DNA of 64,000 bases from Actinoplanes sp. M2I2 (GCF_023544445.1 NZ_JALPVJ010000021.1:1-64000), one strand, 5' to 3'; positions 8,019 to 16,165 are shown, numbered from the stretch's first letter. Translations and numbers: made by a program. The notes: generated from the letters alone by a model not told the origin.

Positions 8019-8804
8019 ATGATCGAGATTCTCGAACCCTCCGACCTGCCCCGGGCGAGGGTGACGGGCGCCCTGGTCGCCGAGATTCTGCAGACCCTGA
8101 AGAGTCGCAGCACGGTCGGCACCAACCTGCTGGAGATCGACCGGTGGGCCCAGGAAATGATCATCGGGGCCGGGGCGCAGTCCTGCTACGTCGATTACGC
8201 GCCGTCCTTCGGTCGCGGGCCGTTCGGGCACTACATCTGCACCTCGGTCAACGACGCGGTGCTCCACGGCCTGCCGCACGACTACACGCTGGCCGACGGC
8301 GACCTGCTGTCCCTCGACCTGGCCGTGCTGAAGGGCGGCATCGCCGCCGACTCGGCCATCAGCTTCGTCGTCGGCGACTCGCGCCCCGCCGAGAGCGTCG
8401 CGCTGATCGACGCGACCGAACGCGCGTTGAAGGCCGGCATCGCGGCGGCCCGGCCGGGCGCCCGCATCGGCGACCTCTCGTACGCCATCGGCTCGGTCCT
8501 CACCGCGGCCGGTTACTCGGTCAGCACCGAGTTCGGCGGTCACGGCATCGGCTCGACGATGCACCAGGACCCGCACGTCTCGAACACCGGACGACCCGGC
8601 CGCGGCTACAAGCTGCGCCCCGGGCTGCTGCTGGCGCTGGAGCCGTGGATCATGGCCGACACCGCCGAGCTCCGCACCGACGCCGACGGCTGGACGCTGC
8701 GCAGCGTGACCGGCGGCCGGACGGCGCACAGCGAGCACACCATCGCCATCACCGACGACGGCGCCGAGATCATGACCCTGCCGAAGGCGCACGTCGCCGG
8801 CTGA
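8019..8804 (+). CDS. map: type I methionine aminopeptidase
   Basis: Removes the initiator methionine from new proteins in the cytoplasm, using two metal ions. The metal-binding set is visible: D in LLSLDLAVLKGG, D in IAADSAISF, H in GHGIGSTMHQDPHV, E in LALEPWIM and E in HSEHTIAI; the substrate His appears in NDAVLHG. The length of 261 residues is normal. The ATG at 8019 has a good ribosome site. The location beside a dedicated XRE regulator and away from ribosomal protein genes suggests an additional, regulated MetAP rather than the main copy. Confidence 0.95.
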   Translation: MIEILEPSDLPRARVTGALVAEILQTLKSRSTVGTNLLEIDRWAQEMIIGAGAQSCYVDYAPSFGRGPFGHYICTSVNDAVLHGLPHDYTLADGDLLSLDLAVLKGGIAADSAISFVVGDSRPAESVALIDATERALKAGIAAARPGARIGDLSYAIGSVLTAAGYSVSTEFGGHGIGSTMHQDPHVSNTGRPGRGYKLRPGLLLALEPWIMADTAELRTDADGWTLRSVTGGRTAHSEHTIAITDDGAEIMTLPKAHVAG

Positions 8805-8813
8805 CGAAGGGCG

Positions 8814-9587
8814 TCAGCGCCGCAGGCCGTCCTCGATGGCCCAGCGCAGGAAGTCGGACGTCTCCCGGCCGCGCTCGGTCGGGTCGTCGTAGCCGGCCGG
8901 CTCGTCCGGGCGCTCGCGGATGCGCAGGGCGTCGAGGCCGAGCCGGCGCCAGCGCGGGTCCAGCTCGGCGACGACGTAGCGACCGGCGCCGCTCTTGGAG
9001 GTCAGCTCGTCCCTGGCCAGCAGGTGGTGCAGGCGGGCGACGCCCAGCACCACCCAGAGCACGGCCGGCTCGTCCGCGCCGAGCTCGGTGAGATCGCCCT
9101 GCTCGACCTGGTGGAGGATCGACCGCCAGTACGTGTCGAGGTTGTTCCGGGTGAAAGCGCGCAGCTCGGCCTTGTCGGTGTGGACGGGTGGCAGCTCGCC
9201 GCGGATCACGACGGCCCGTTCGGCGAGCTCGTGCCAGGTGACCGGGTTGATGTCGATCGTGCCCGCGGGATCGAACCGGCTCCGGAAATACACGGGTCGC
9301 GGGCCGACGGCCGACGCCGGGCCGGCCAGGTCATCGGGCGAGCAGTGGAAGCCGTCGAACACGACCTCGGGATGCCGGGCCGTGGTCTCCTCGTGGGCCT
9401 CGGCCAGGGCGGCGTGGCCGGGCGGCTCGGCCCACACGCCGACGAAATCCACGTCGCTGCCGGCGAAGAACTCCCCCCAGCAGAGCGAACCGTGCAGGAA
9501 CAGCCCGGTGAGGGCGCCGGGCTGCCGGGCGTCGATCTCGGTCAGGAACGTACGGGCGACATCCACGCCGGGCAGGCTAGCGACCAC
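8814..9587 (-). CDS. nucleotidyltransferase (aminoglycoside adenylyltransferase-like)
   Basis: A 257-residue protein. The nucleotidyltransferase signature appears as LFLHGSLCWGEFFAGSDVDFVGV (GS...DxD; residues ~28-50), and an alpha-helical C-terminal half resembles that of ANT(3'')-type enzymes. Such proteins can transfer AMP to aminoglycosides, but many homologues have unknown substrates. The start at GTG 9587 overlaps the upstream gene; a GTG at 9566 would remove seven residues and the overlap. A second member of the same family lies directly upstream. Confidence 0.78.
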   Translation of the reverse strand: MVASLPGVDVARTFLTEIDARQPGALTGLFLHGSLCWGEFFAGSDVDFVGVWAEPPGHAALAEAHEETTARHPEVVFDGFHCSPDDLAGPASAVGPRPVYFRSRFDPAGTIDINPVTWHELAERAVVIRGELPPVHTDKAELRAFTRNNLDTYWRSILHQVEQGDLTELGADEPAVLWVVLGVARLHHLLARDELTSKSGAGRYVVAELDPRWRRLGLDALRIRERPDEPAGYDDPTERGRETSDFLRWAIEDGLRR

Positions 9588-10380
9588 GGTCCACTCGCGC
9601 GGTCCGGCCGGCCTCGGACCGCAGCAGGTCGGCGCTGGTCGCGGCCACGAAGCTGCGCACCTCGTCGCCCCGGCCCGGGTCGGTGTCGTCGCCGCCCCCG
9701 TACCACCAGTCGCGGGCCCACCCGATGAGCCCGGACCACTCGGGCCGGCCCCGGACGGTCCGGTCGGCGGCCCGGCGCTTGGACAACTGGCTGCCGTATC
9801 GCAGGTGCTGCACGGCCCGGCACATGGTCAGCACCGAGTAGGACTGCGCCCCCGGCGTCGTCATTTGCTCGACCCAGGTCGGCCAGTCGCGAACGTGGTC
9901 GACCAGAGCGGACCGCACGAGCTCGGCGTCGAAGGGCGGCAGGAGCTCAGCGGCCGGCGGCCCCAGCAGGCAGCGGCCGCTGTCTCGGACGGTCGACCAG
10001 GTGACGATCCGGTGCCGGGTGACCGGCAGCAGATGCAACGGTTCGCCGGGACTGATCCGGGCGAGCAGCCGCTGACCGGGGGCGAATTCGGCGGCCGCCG
10101 CACCGGTCGCGTCGATCGAGATGTACTCCACCTCGATCCGCCCGGCCCATCCCGGGTGCCGGTCGTCGAGCCCGGCGTGCAGCCCGGCGAGCACCGGAAG
10201 CAGCCGGTGGTCAGGATCGGCGGTCAGCACGGCCAGCACGTCGAGATCGCTGCGCTCCGGCGCGAAGTCCCCGGCCACCAGGGACCCATGCACGTACAGG
10301 CCGGCGAGTACCCCGGTGAGGGCGGAGCGCCAGGCATCGCGAAGGTCGGCGAGAACCGTGTCGGGTGATTCCACCGCCAC
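9577..10380 (-). CDS. nucleotidyltransferase with ANT(3'')-like C-terminal domain
   Basis: A 267-residue protein with GLYVHGSLVAGDFAPERSDL followed by DVLAVL (residues ~24-50), the metal-binding GS...DxD nucleotidyltransferase core. The C-terminal helical region around WVEQMTTPGAQSYSVLTMCR resembles streptomycin/spectinomycin adenylyltransferases, where the DUF4111 domain sits. It is upstream of, and overlapping with or close to, the second nucleotidyltransferase gene, so the pair is likely an operon born of duplication. The start is taken as GTG 10380. Resistance to an aminoglycoside is possible but untested. Confidence 0.82.
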   Translation of the reverse strand: MAVESPDTVLADLRDAWRSALTGVLAGLYVHGSLVAGDFAPERSDLDVLAVLTADPDHRLLPVLAGLHAGLDDRHPGWAGRIEVEYISIDATGAAAAEFAPGQRLLARISPGEPLHLLPVTRHRIVTWSTVRDSGRCLLGPPAAELLPPFDAELVRSALVDHVRDWPTWVEQMTTPGAQSYSVLTMCRAVQHLRYGSQLSKRRAADRTVRGRPEWSGLIGWARDWWYGGGDDTDPGRGDEVRSFVAATSADLLRSEAGRTARVDRGR

Positions 10381-10395
10381 ATTGACGCGCGATGG

Positions 10396-11178
10396 TCAAC
10401 CGATGACAAGCCGATTCTCGTACGGGTCGACGGTCTTCACGCCCGAGGCGGTACGCACCCGCAGCTCACAACCGGCCGGGCTGCCGCGGTCGCTGGGCCA
10501 CCACACGCCCCACACGCCGTCGCGCAGGCTGGCGGTGATCCGCAGTCCGTTCGCCAGCACCAGGTCGACGCCGGTCACGGCCGGGCCGCTCAAGCCGTAC
10601 AGCTGCAAGGCCTGAAGCTCGGGACCACCCGGTGGCGGGGGCTCCAGTGAGCCGCCGAGCACGAGCACCGCGCCGTCCCGCGGCTTGGCGAACGGCTTAT
10701 CGTGGACGGTCGTCCACATGGAGTTGAGACCGTCGCCCGAGTCTGGTTTGACGCCGGACAGCGCGATCAGCGGGTCGGTGGGCGTGCCGCTGCCGAGCGA
10801 GACGTCCACGCAGTACGTGAAACCGCCGCGCCGGTCGACCAGCACCTCCCGTTTCGCGGCGGCCTCGGGGCGGGCCGGGACACCCTGGACGCCCACGCCG
10901 GCGACCCCGAGGTCGCTGCACTTCGACGCCCACCGGTCGATGTCGTCCCCGGGCGCGGTCAGCGGGGGCGCGGCCTGCGGGACGGCGGTCCACGGGGCGT
11001 CGCGGGGCGCGGGGTCGGGGCGGACGACCAGCACGGCGGCACCGGTGGCGACGACCGCCGCGGTCACCGCGATCAGCGTCTTGCGCCGGGCCGGTGGACC
11101 CGGCCGGGCCTGCGCCACCAGGACGCGCCGGAGGTCGGCGTGGCGTTGCGGATCAAGCCGGCTGCGCAGCTCGGTCAT
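10396..11178 (-). CDS. membrane-anchored partner of ECF sigma factor (putative anti-sigma/sensor)
   Basis: A 260-residue protein with a basic N-terminus (MTELRSRLDPQRHADLRRVL), one transmembrane segment at about residues 36-53 (LIAVTAAVVATGAAVLVV) and a large predicted extracellular domain with four cysteines. It starts at ATG 11178, overlapping the sigma factor stop by ATGA, so the two are translationally coupled. By position it should regulate that sigma factor, but no known zinc anti-sigma motif (HxxxCxxC) is present, so the role is inferred from context only. Confidence 0.7.
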   Translation of the reverse strand: MTELRSRLDPQRHADLRRVLVAQARPGPPARRKTLIAVTAAVVATGAAVLVVRPDPAPRDAPWTAVPQAAPPLTAPGDDIDRWASKCSDLGVAGVGVQGVPARPEAAAKREVLVDRRGGFTYCVDVSLGSGTPTDPLIALSGVKPDSGDGLNSMWTTVHDKPFAKPRDGAVLVLGGSLEPPPPGGPELQALQLYGLSGPAVTGVDLVLANGLRITASLRDGVWGVWWPSDRGSPAGCELRVRTASGVKTVDPYENRLVIG

Positions 11179-11753
11179 GGCGTCTCCAGTCGCTGTGCGG
11201 ACAGGGCGCCGGCCGTCGCCTCGAGCCGGGAACGGGCCCGGGACAGCCGGGATCGGACCGTGCCGACGGGTACGCCCAGCGCCACCGCGGCCTCGGCGTA
11301 GCTCAGGCCCTGCCAGACGCAGAGCACCAGGACGTCGCGGTCGGACGGCCGGAGCCGTCCGAGGGCGGTGGCGATGCGCGCGAGCTCCCGCTCGTCGTCG
11401 AGCCGGTCGGCGACCGCGTCGGCGTGGTCGGGGGCGGCCGGCGCGGGTGGCAGCCGGTCGAGCGCCCGGCGGTGCCGCAGCGCGGTGCGCCACCGGTTCT
11501 GCAGGGCGCGGCGGGCGATTCCGTACAGCCAGGGCAGGGCGTTGCCGTCGATCAGCTCCACGTCGTCGCGCCGGCGCCAGGCCTCCAGGAACACGATGGA
11601 GACCAGATCGTCGGCGGCGTCGGCCGAGCCCGACCGGCGCGCGCAGAAGGCCCGGACCGCCTCGGCGTGCCGGTCGAACAGCACCCCGAAGCACTCGGGC
11701 TCCCCCGCCCGGGCCCGCCGCCAAAGCTCACCGTCGTCCGCCGTGTCGCTCAC
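11175..11753 (-). CDS. ECF RNA polymerase sigma factor
   Basis: A 192-residue sigma-70 family member with regions 2 and 4 only. Region 2 spans DRHAEAVRAFCARRSGSADA, DLVSIVFLEAWRRRDD and LPWLYGIARRALQNRWR (residues ~28-95). Region 4 spans LRPSDRDVLVLCVWQGLSY and VALGVPVGTVRSRLSRAR (~128-175). The start is the GTG at 11753 preceded by GGGAGG; a longer frame to 11789 lacks support. It is coupled to the membrane protein downstream and divergent from nothing upstream, as the next gene (11802) is on the same strand. Confidence 0.93.
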   Translation of the reverse strand: MSDTADDGELWRRARAGEPECFGVLFDRHAEAVRAFCARRSGSADAADDLVSIVFLEAWRRRDDVELIDGNALPWLYGIARRALQNRWRTALRHRRALDRLPPAPAAPDHADAVADRLDDERELARIATALGRLRPSDRDVLVLCVWQGLSYAEAAVALGVPVGTVRSRLSRARSRLEATAGALSAQRLETP

Positions 11754-11801
11754 ACCCTCCCTATGACCGCAGCGCCGGCCGGGTTCCACCCGCGAAGGAC
11801 A

Positions 11802-12401
11802 TCACGAACCGCCGGGGTACGGCTCGGCGGCGCGGGCGGTCCGCAGGGCTCGCGCCCACCAGGCGAGTTGTTCCAGCAGGGTCTTGGCGTAGCCGGTCGC
11901 ATCGGCGTCCAGCGGGGCGCCGTCCTGCCAGGCGGCGAAGTAGTTGGGGAAGGCCAGTCCGTCGCGGATGGTCACAGCATGCAGCTCGGTGAGCACGTTC
12001 TCCAGATGGAGGACCGCGTGCCGGCCGCCGGCCGCGCCGCCGTAGCTGACGAAGGCCACCGGTTTGGCCGTCCACTGGGTGAAGTGCCAGTCGATGAGGG
12101 CCTTCAGCGACGCCGGATAGCTGTGGTTGTACTCCGGCGTGACGATGACGAAAGCGTCGGCCCGGGCCAGCTTCCGGGTGATGTCCCGCAGCCCGGCCGG
12201 ACGGGGGTAGTCGTCACCGGCGAACTTCGGCGGGGCGGCCGGCAGGGCCAGCGGCAGGTCCACCTCGGCCGGGTCGACGACGTCGAGGTCGAAACCGCCG
12301 TGGGCCCGGACCTGATCGGCCAGCCAGGCGGCGACGACCGGGCCGAACCGGCCCTCGCGGACACTGCCGACGATGACTGCGAGTCTGCTGTTGTCGCTCA
12401 T
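11802..12401 (-). CDS. NADPH-dependent FMN reductase
   Basis: A 199-residue flavodoxin-like protein. The FMN phosphate loop is GSVREGRFGPVVA (residues ~12-24) and the family signature is PEYNHSYPASLKALIDWH (~84-101). It reduces FMN, or quinones and other acceptors, with NADPH in the cytoplasm. It starts at ATG 12401 and is divergent from an XRE/MmyB-type regulator 112 bases away, a common arrangement in actinomycetes where the regulator controls the reductase. Confidence 0.92.
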   Translation of the reverse strand: MSDNSRLAVIVGSVREGRFGPVVAAWLADQVRAHGGFDLDVVDPAEVDLPLALPAAPPKFAGDDYPRPAGLRDITRKLARADAFVIVTPEYNHSYPASLKALIDWHFTQWTAKPVAFVSYGGAAGGRHAVLHLENVLTELHAVTIRDGLAFPNYFAAWQDGAPLDADATGYAKTLLEQLAWWARALRTARAAEPYPGGS

Positions 12402-12513
12402 GCCGTAGACCCTCGGCCGTTGCCGGCTCATCGGCCAGACCGGGCGCAGGCTGCCCCCGACAGGGCCACCCTGGGCGCCGCCGGTCGCCGGTTCCGAGCC
12501 GTACGCTCGCCTC
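12402..12513. promoter_or_regulatory. divergent promoter region, FMN reductase / XRE-MmyB regulator
   Basis: This 112-base gap separates two divergent starts and must hold both promoters. I could not find a clear palindromic operator or -10/-35 pair; GTACGCTC lies near the regulator start. Confidence 0.4.
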
Positions 12514-13368
12514 ATGGCCACACCGCTGGGGAGCTTCGTCCGGGCCAAGCGCGACAGCATCCGGCCCGAGCAGGTCGGTCTGCCGGCCGACCGGCGACGC
12601 CGCGCTCCCGGACTGCGACGGTCGGAGCTGGCCGGGCGGGCCGGGATCAGCGTCGAGTACCTCACCCGGATCGAGCAGGGCAGCGACCGCAACCCGTCGC
12701 CCTCGATCGTCAACGCCCTGGCCGACGCGCTCCACCTCGATGCGGCCGAGCGCAACCACCTGGGCTATCTCGCCAAGATCAGTGGTGGCGCGTGCGCGGG
12801 GCGCACCCGGCCGGCGCCGCCCGACCGCACGGTCCGCCCGGCCGTCCGCCGCATGCTCGACCTGCTGGAGCCGGGGGTGGCCTTCGTCGGCAACCGGCTC
12901 GGTGATGTGCTCGCGCATACCTCCGGGTTCGCCGCGGTGATGGAGGGCACCGGGCTGCTCGAGGCCGAGGAGCCCAACCTGACCCGGTACGTCTTCACCC
13001 ATCCGGGGGCCCGGGCGACGTTCGTGGACTGGGACCAGATCGCCGACGAGCAGGTCTTCAACCTCTGGCTGGGGCCCTCGACCGAGAGCTTCGAGTGGTT
13101 CACCGCCGACTTCGCGGCTGTGGCCGGCGCCGAGTTCACCCAGCGGCTGCACCAGCACCTTCCGCCGGCCCGGCGGCCGCTGCGGATGACGCATCCCCAG
13201 GCCGGTCCGTTGCGGTGGGACCGGGAGATCCTCGAGCTGCCGGCCGCGGACGCGCAGCAAGTCATCGTTCTCCTGCCGGCCGACGAGGCAACCGCCGCGG
13301 CCGCCGGCCACCTGGCCGCCGGCCACCTGGGCGAGCGCCCGCGGCACGCCGCCCTCCGGGCGGTCTGA
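12514..13368 (+). CDS. XRE-family regulator with MmyB-like ligand-binding domain
   Basis: A 284-residue transcription factor. The N-terminal HTH includes RAPGLRRSELAGRAGISVEY and LTRIEQGSDRNPSPSIVNAL (residues ~31-72). The C-terminal MmyB-like PAS/Roadblock fold (~105-265) includes NRLGDVLAHTSGF, NLTRYVFTHPGARATFVDW, RMTHPQAGPLRW and EILELPAADAQQVIVLLP. Members of this family often regulate an adjacent divergent oxidoreductase, here the FMN reductase. The start is the ATG at 12514. Confidence 0.93.
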   Translation: MATPLGSFVRAKRDSIRPEQVGLPADRRRRAPGLRRSELAGRAGISVEYLTRIEQGSDRNPSPSIVNALADALHLDAAERNHLGYLAKISGGACAGRTRPAPPDRTVRPAVRRMLDLLEPGVAFVGNRLGDVLAHTSGFAAVMEGTGLLEAEEPNLTRYVFTHPGARATFVDWDQIADEQVFNLWLGPSTESFEWFTADFAAVAGAEFTQRLHQHLPPARRPLRMTHPQAGPLRWDREILELPAADAQQVIVLLPADEATAAAAGHLAAGHLGERPRHAALRAV

Positions 13369-13395
13369 GTCGGCCGGTCAGGCCGGGGCTGCCGG

Positions 13396-14010
13396 TCAGG
13401 CCGGGGTGACCGGTTGCCGCAGGATCGTGCGGCGCTTCTCCGGCGGCACCTTCCGGGCGTCGCTGAGGTAGATCTCGTGGTGCCGGCCGGTCATCGCCAG
13501 CCCGTGAGCCGGAAGGAACTCGTCGTGCAGGCGGGCCAGCGGGCCGGCCTCGTCGTCGTAGGAGCCGACGTGCAGCGTCTGCACGCAGCGCCCCTCGGCG
13601 AGGGACTCCAGCCGGACCTCGGGCAGCCGCCGGGGCGCGTTCGCGGCGGCGACCTGCTCGACCGCCTCGGCCAGCATCGCCGAGTCGATCCAGTCGGGCG
13701 TCATGATCAGCAGGGTCCAGTCCCACCGGGACTTGTCGCGGGCCGTGGTGAACGCGGCCGGGTCGTCGGCCCACCAGAGGCCTTCCAGCGGCATGACGAC
13801 GTAGTCGAGACCCAGGTCTCGCTTGCTGGCGAACTTCAGTTTGTAGGCCAGCGGATAGAGGGCCTCGGTGGCTGCGGCGAAGTCGGCCCCGGTGTTGGGA
13901 TCGCCGTGCCCGTCGATCATCAGATAGCGCAGTTCAGGCACGTCCACGATCTCGAACCGGCCCTTCGGCGCGCGATAGGCGCCGATCTCCTTGAAGTCCG
14001 CCTTCTCCAC
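13396..14010 (-). CDS. GyrI-like small-molecule-binding domain protein
   Basis: A 204-residue soluble protein. It has the GyrI/SRPBCC-like repeats: YLMIDGHGDPNTGADFAAA (residues ~28-46), ALYPLAYKLKFASKR, YVVMPLEGLWWADD and CVQTLHVGSYDDEAGPLARL near the C-terminus, where GyrI proteins bind hydrophobic ligands. Homologues occur as free-standing proteins of unknown function. The start is the GTG at 14010 (VEKADFKEIGAY), with GGAAGGTG upstream; the longer frame to 14082 is low-complexity. Confidence 0.85.
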   Translation of the reverse strand: MEKADFKEIGAYRAPKGRFEIVDVPELRYLMIDGHGDPNTGADFAAATEALYPLAYKLKFASKRDLGLDYVVMPLEGLWWADDPAAFTTARDKSRWDWTLLIMTPDWIDSAMLAEAVEQVAAANAPRRLPEVRLESLAEGRCVQTLHVGSYDDEAGPLARLHDEFLPAHGLAMTGRHHEIYLSDARKVPPEKRRTILRQPVTPA

Positions 14011-14128
14011 GTGGCACCTTCCCGGACGTGTTCCGGACGTGCGCCCCGATCGGGTGCCGGCCGGGACGCGGACGGATGCCACCTGACCTCGGCCGATCTG
14101 CGCGCGTCATCACATTGAAAGACCCGCG

Positions 14129-14142
14129 ATTACTACAGTAAT
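14129..14142. promoter_or_regulatory. palindromic operator 1, upstream of HTH-TPR gene
   Basis: The sequence ATTACTACAGTAAT is an almost perfect inverted repeat (ATTACT-AC-AGTAAT) in an AT-rich island. A related site lies 80 bases downstream, and two more precede the LysR-HTH gene at 21631. The binding protein is unknown; the HTH-TPR regulator is the best local candidate. Confidence 0.7.
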
Positions 14143-14208
14143 GTAGAGATGCTCGCAGTCGGCCCGTCCAGCCCGCAAATTCTTGAAACCGGCCGTGCGC
14201 GCGCCTGC

Positions 14209-14222
14209 ATTACTGCCGTAAT
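14209..14222. promoter_or_regulatory. palindromic operator 2, upstream of HTH-TPR gene
   Basis: ATTACTGCCGTAAT is a second inverted repeat (ATTAC...GTAAT), centred exactly 80 bp after operator 1 and 44 bases before the TTG start of the HTH-TPR gene. The position next to the start suggests repression or autoregulation. Confidence 0.68.
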
Positions 14223-14265
14223 CTAACTGATCAACGAGCTACCGGGGGTCACGGAAGGATGGGAC

Positions 14266-15543
14266 TTGACCGCGCAGATCTCCCAACCCGAGTTCGGGGC
14301 CAGGCTCCGTAAGCTTCGCACCGAGCTCCGGCTGTCCCAGCGTGACCTGGCATCCGGCGCGGTCAACCAGTCCTACATCTCCCTGCTCGAGTCGGGCGCC
14401 CGCGTGCCCACCCTCGACGTCATCGCCCACCTGGCCAAGATGCTGGACGTGCCGCTGCGCACCCTGGCCGGTGACATCGACCTCGGTTCGCTCGACGGGT
14501 CGCCGGACGGCCCGCCGCCGCCCTCGCGCGACGCCCTGGTCCGCGAGCTGCTCGCGGCCAGCGCCATCGACCAGGGCGACCTCGAGCAGGCCGAGCAGCA
14601 GGTGCGCGCGATGTACGACGCGGCGGTGGCCGCCGATGCCCCGACCGCCGTGCTCAGCCACGGGCTGGCCCTCGATCGCATCCTCGAGCTGCGCGCCGAC
14701 CGGCCGGGCCGGCACGATCTGCTCAGCCGGCTGCTTCCGGTGGCCGAGGCGGCGGGCGTGCCCGAGGCCCACGTACGGGTGCTGGTGTCGCTCAGCGCGG
14801 CCGCCCGCGACGTCGGCCGGCTCGACGAGGCGCACAACCACATCGAGCGGGCCCAGCGCGAGATCGAGCGGACCGCGTTCCGCAACGGCAGCGAGCACAT
14901 CAAGTTGCTGGCCGTGCACATCTCCGTGCTCAGCGACGGCGGCGGCGGCCCCGAGATCGTCCGGCTGGTGAAGACCATGCTGGCGATGGCCGAGCGGCTG
15001 GGCAACCCGGCGATCACCGGACGGGCGCAGTGGGCGGCGAGCATGGCGCTGGTCGGGGTGGGCGAGACCGACTCCGCGCTGCGCCTGCTCAACGGGGCCC
15101 GGCAGATGCTGGCCAACCCGAGCACCTCCCTGCGCGACTGGTCGCGGTTCTCCGCCTCGGCGGTGTCGACGCTGCTCGACATCGGGGCGTCCCCGGCCGA
15201 GATCGAGCCCTACCTGCTGGGCGTGCGCGCGTCGGTGGCGGCGGAGGGCGGGACCAGCGCCGCCCGGCTGGCCGGCCTCGAGGTGCGCTACGCGGTCGCG
15301 GCGGGGGATCCGCAGCGCGCCATCGACCTGGCTGCCGCGGTCGACCGCGATGCGGTGACCGGCCTCGACGGCGTCCGGTTCCGGCACGCGCTGGCCACCG
15401 CGCTGGCCCGGGCCGGGCGGCGCGACGAGGCGGCGGCGGAGCTGCGCGGCGCCGCCGAGCTGGCCGAGAGCATCTCCGCTTACCGCCGCGCCTCGCAGCT
15501 CTGGCGCGAACTCAACGAACTGAGCCGAGAAACGCGGAGCTGA
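14266..15543 (+). CDS. HTH-TPR transcriptional regulator
   Basis: A 425-residue protein with an N-terminal XRE HTH (residues ~9-66: FGARLRKLRTELRLSQRDLA, NQSYISLLESGARVPTLDVI) and a long alpha-helical tetratricopeptide-type C-terminal region (~85-420). This layout is that of peptide- or protein-sensing regulators. It uses a TTG start at 14266, chosen because it lies seven bases after a GGAAGG site and directly before the HTH. Two palindromes lie upstream. A strong terminator follows, then a tiny exported peptide gene convergent to it. It is the first gene of the lanthipeptide region and probably its top regulator; that is inference. Confidence 0.85.
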   Translation: MTAQISQPEFGARLRKLRTELRLSQRDLASGAVNQSYISLLESGARVPTLDVIAHLAKMLDVPLRTLAGDIDLGSLDGSPDGPPPPSRDALVRELLAASAIDQGDLEQAEQQVRAMYDAAVAADAPTAVLSHGLALDRILELRADRPGRHDLLSRLLPVAEAAGVPEAHVRVLVSLSAAARDVGRLDEAHNHIERAQREIERTAFRNGSEHIKLLAVHISVLSDGGGGPEIVRLVKTMLAMAERLGNPAITGRAQWAASMALVGVGETDSALRLLNGARQMLANPSTSLRDWSRFSASAVSTLLDIGASPAEIEPYLLGVRASVAAEGGTSAARLAGLEVRYAVAAGDPQRAIDLAAAVDRDAVTGLDGVRFRHALATALARAGRRDEAAAELRGAAELAESISAYRRASQLWRELNELSRETRS

Positions 15544-15579
15544 GATTCGCGGAGCACGGACACGCGACAGCACGGACAC

Positions 15580-15615
15580 GCGACAGCCCCGGCCGGGAAC
15601 GGCCGGGGCTGTCGC
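15580..15615. terminator. strong hairpin terminator after HTH-TPR gene
   Basis: A perfect 16-bp stem (GCGACAGCCCCGGCCG paired with its complement at 15600-15615) encloses a GGAA tetraloop. It lies 36 bases after the HTH-TPR stop and 75 bases from the end of the convergent small peptide gene, so it could terminate in both directions. There is no strong T-run, as is usual in these genomes. Confidence 0.85.
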
Positions 15616-15689
15616 GAATCGGGTCGGGTCAGGTCACCGGGCCGAGGTCCGGGTCGGACCGGGCCGGCTGGCCTCGGGGCCGGATAGAT

Positions 15690-15875
15690 TTACCAGGGCC
15701 AGGAGGGTGAGGCCGCCGTGGCGTCGGCCACGACGACGACCGACGCGCTCGGAGCGGCCGATGCCGGGGCGGCCGATGCCGGGGCGCTCAGGCCCAGGGC
15801 CAGGCCCGTGGTGCCGAGGACGGCAGCGACGGCGAGAACGAGGCGCTTGGTGATGCAGGCTGCATTGTTCGTCAT
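15690..15875 (-). CDS. small exported peptide (putative signal or structural peptide)
   Basis: A 61-residue product starting at ATG 15875. Residues 1-35 form a typical signal peptide (basic n-region, LVLAVAAVLGTTGLALGL core, AxA cleavage site near PASA). The mature part is only about 26 residues, Ala/Ser-rich with a VVVVADAT stretch, and ends in SPSWPW. It contains no Cys after the signal, so it is not a lanthipeptide. It lies convergent to the HTH-TPR regulator and divergent from the lanthipeptide precursor. A pheromone role is a hypothesis; it could also be an unrelated small secreted protein. Confidence 0.6.
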   Translation of the reverse strand: MTNNAACITKRLVLAVAAVLGTTGLALGLSAPASAAPASAAPSASVVVVADATAASPSWPW

Positions 15876-15912
15876 GCCCCATGTCTATCGGCGCCGGCAC
15901 CCCGCCGGGAAC

Positions 15913-15932
15913 CTCGATTTCAAATCTTCGAG
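15913..15932. promoter_or_regulatory. 20-bp imperfect palindrome in divergent intergenic region
   Basis: CTCGATTTCAAATCTTCGAG has perfect 5-bp arms (CTCGA/TCGAG) and an AT-rich centre. It lies between the exported peptide gene and the lanthipeptide precursor, about 40 bases upstream of the peptide start. It may be an operator; no protein is assigned. Confidence 0.45.
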
Positions 15933-15993
15933 ATGACCGGCGACGGGGCACCCCGAAAGGCCGTGCCGGTCTAGGATCGCGCGCCCTGCGCCT

Positions 15994-16075
15994 CCACATC
16001 GGAGGGCGCATGAGCACCACATCGGAGGGCTTGAGCGCTCCACGTCGGCGGAGCACGGCGCACCACATCGGAGAA
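15994..16075 (+). promoter_or_regulatory. four 23-bp-spaced direct repeats (SARP-type iterons) upstream of lanA
   Basis: Copies of CCACATCGGAGGG begin at 15994, 16017, 16040 (CCACGTCGGCGGA) and 16063 (CCACATCGGAGAA), each exactly 23 bp apart. The last ends 90 bases before the precursor ATG. SARP regulators bind direct repeats at helical-turn spacing near promoters, and a SARP gene (21996-22814) lies in this locus, so these are its likely sites. The period is about two turns. Confidence 0.7.
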
Positions 16076-16165
16076 TTCGATACGCCGTTGAGGAGCACCG
16101 GCCTCCGCTGATGTCGTGAAGTCGCCGGACGGACGAGCCGCCCGGCCTCACGAGAGGACCCCGAA

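Noticed and set aside
13374..13406. 16-bp direct repeat GCCGGTCAGGCCGGGG
   Set aside because: Only two short copies at the convergent gene ends; probably chance or slippage.
15690..15875. additional lanthipeptide precursor
   Set aside because: It has a normal signal peptide and no Cys in the mature part.
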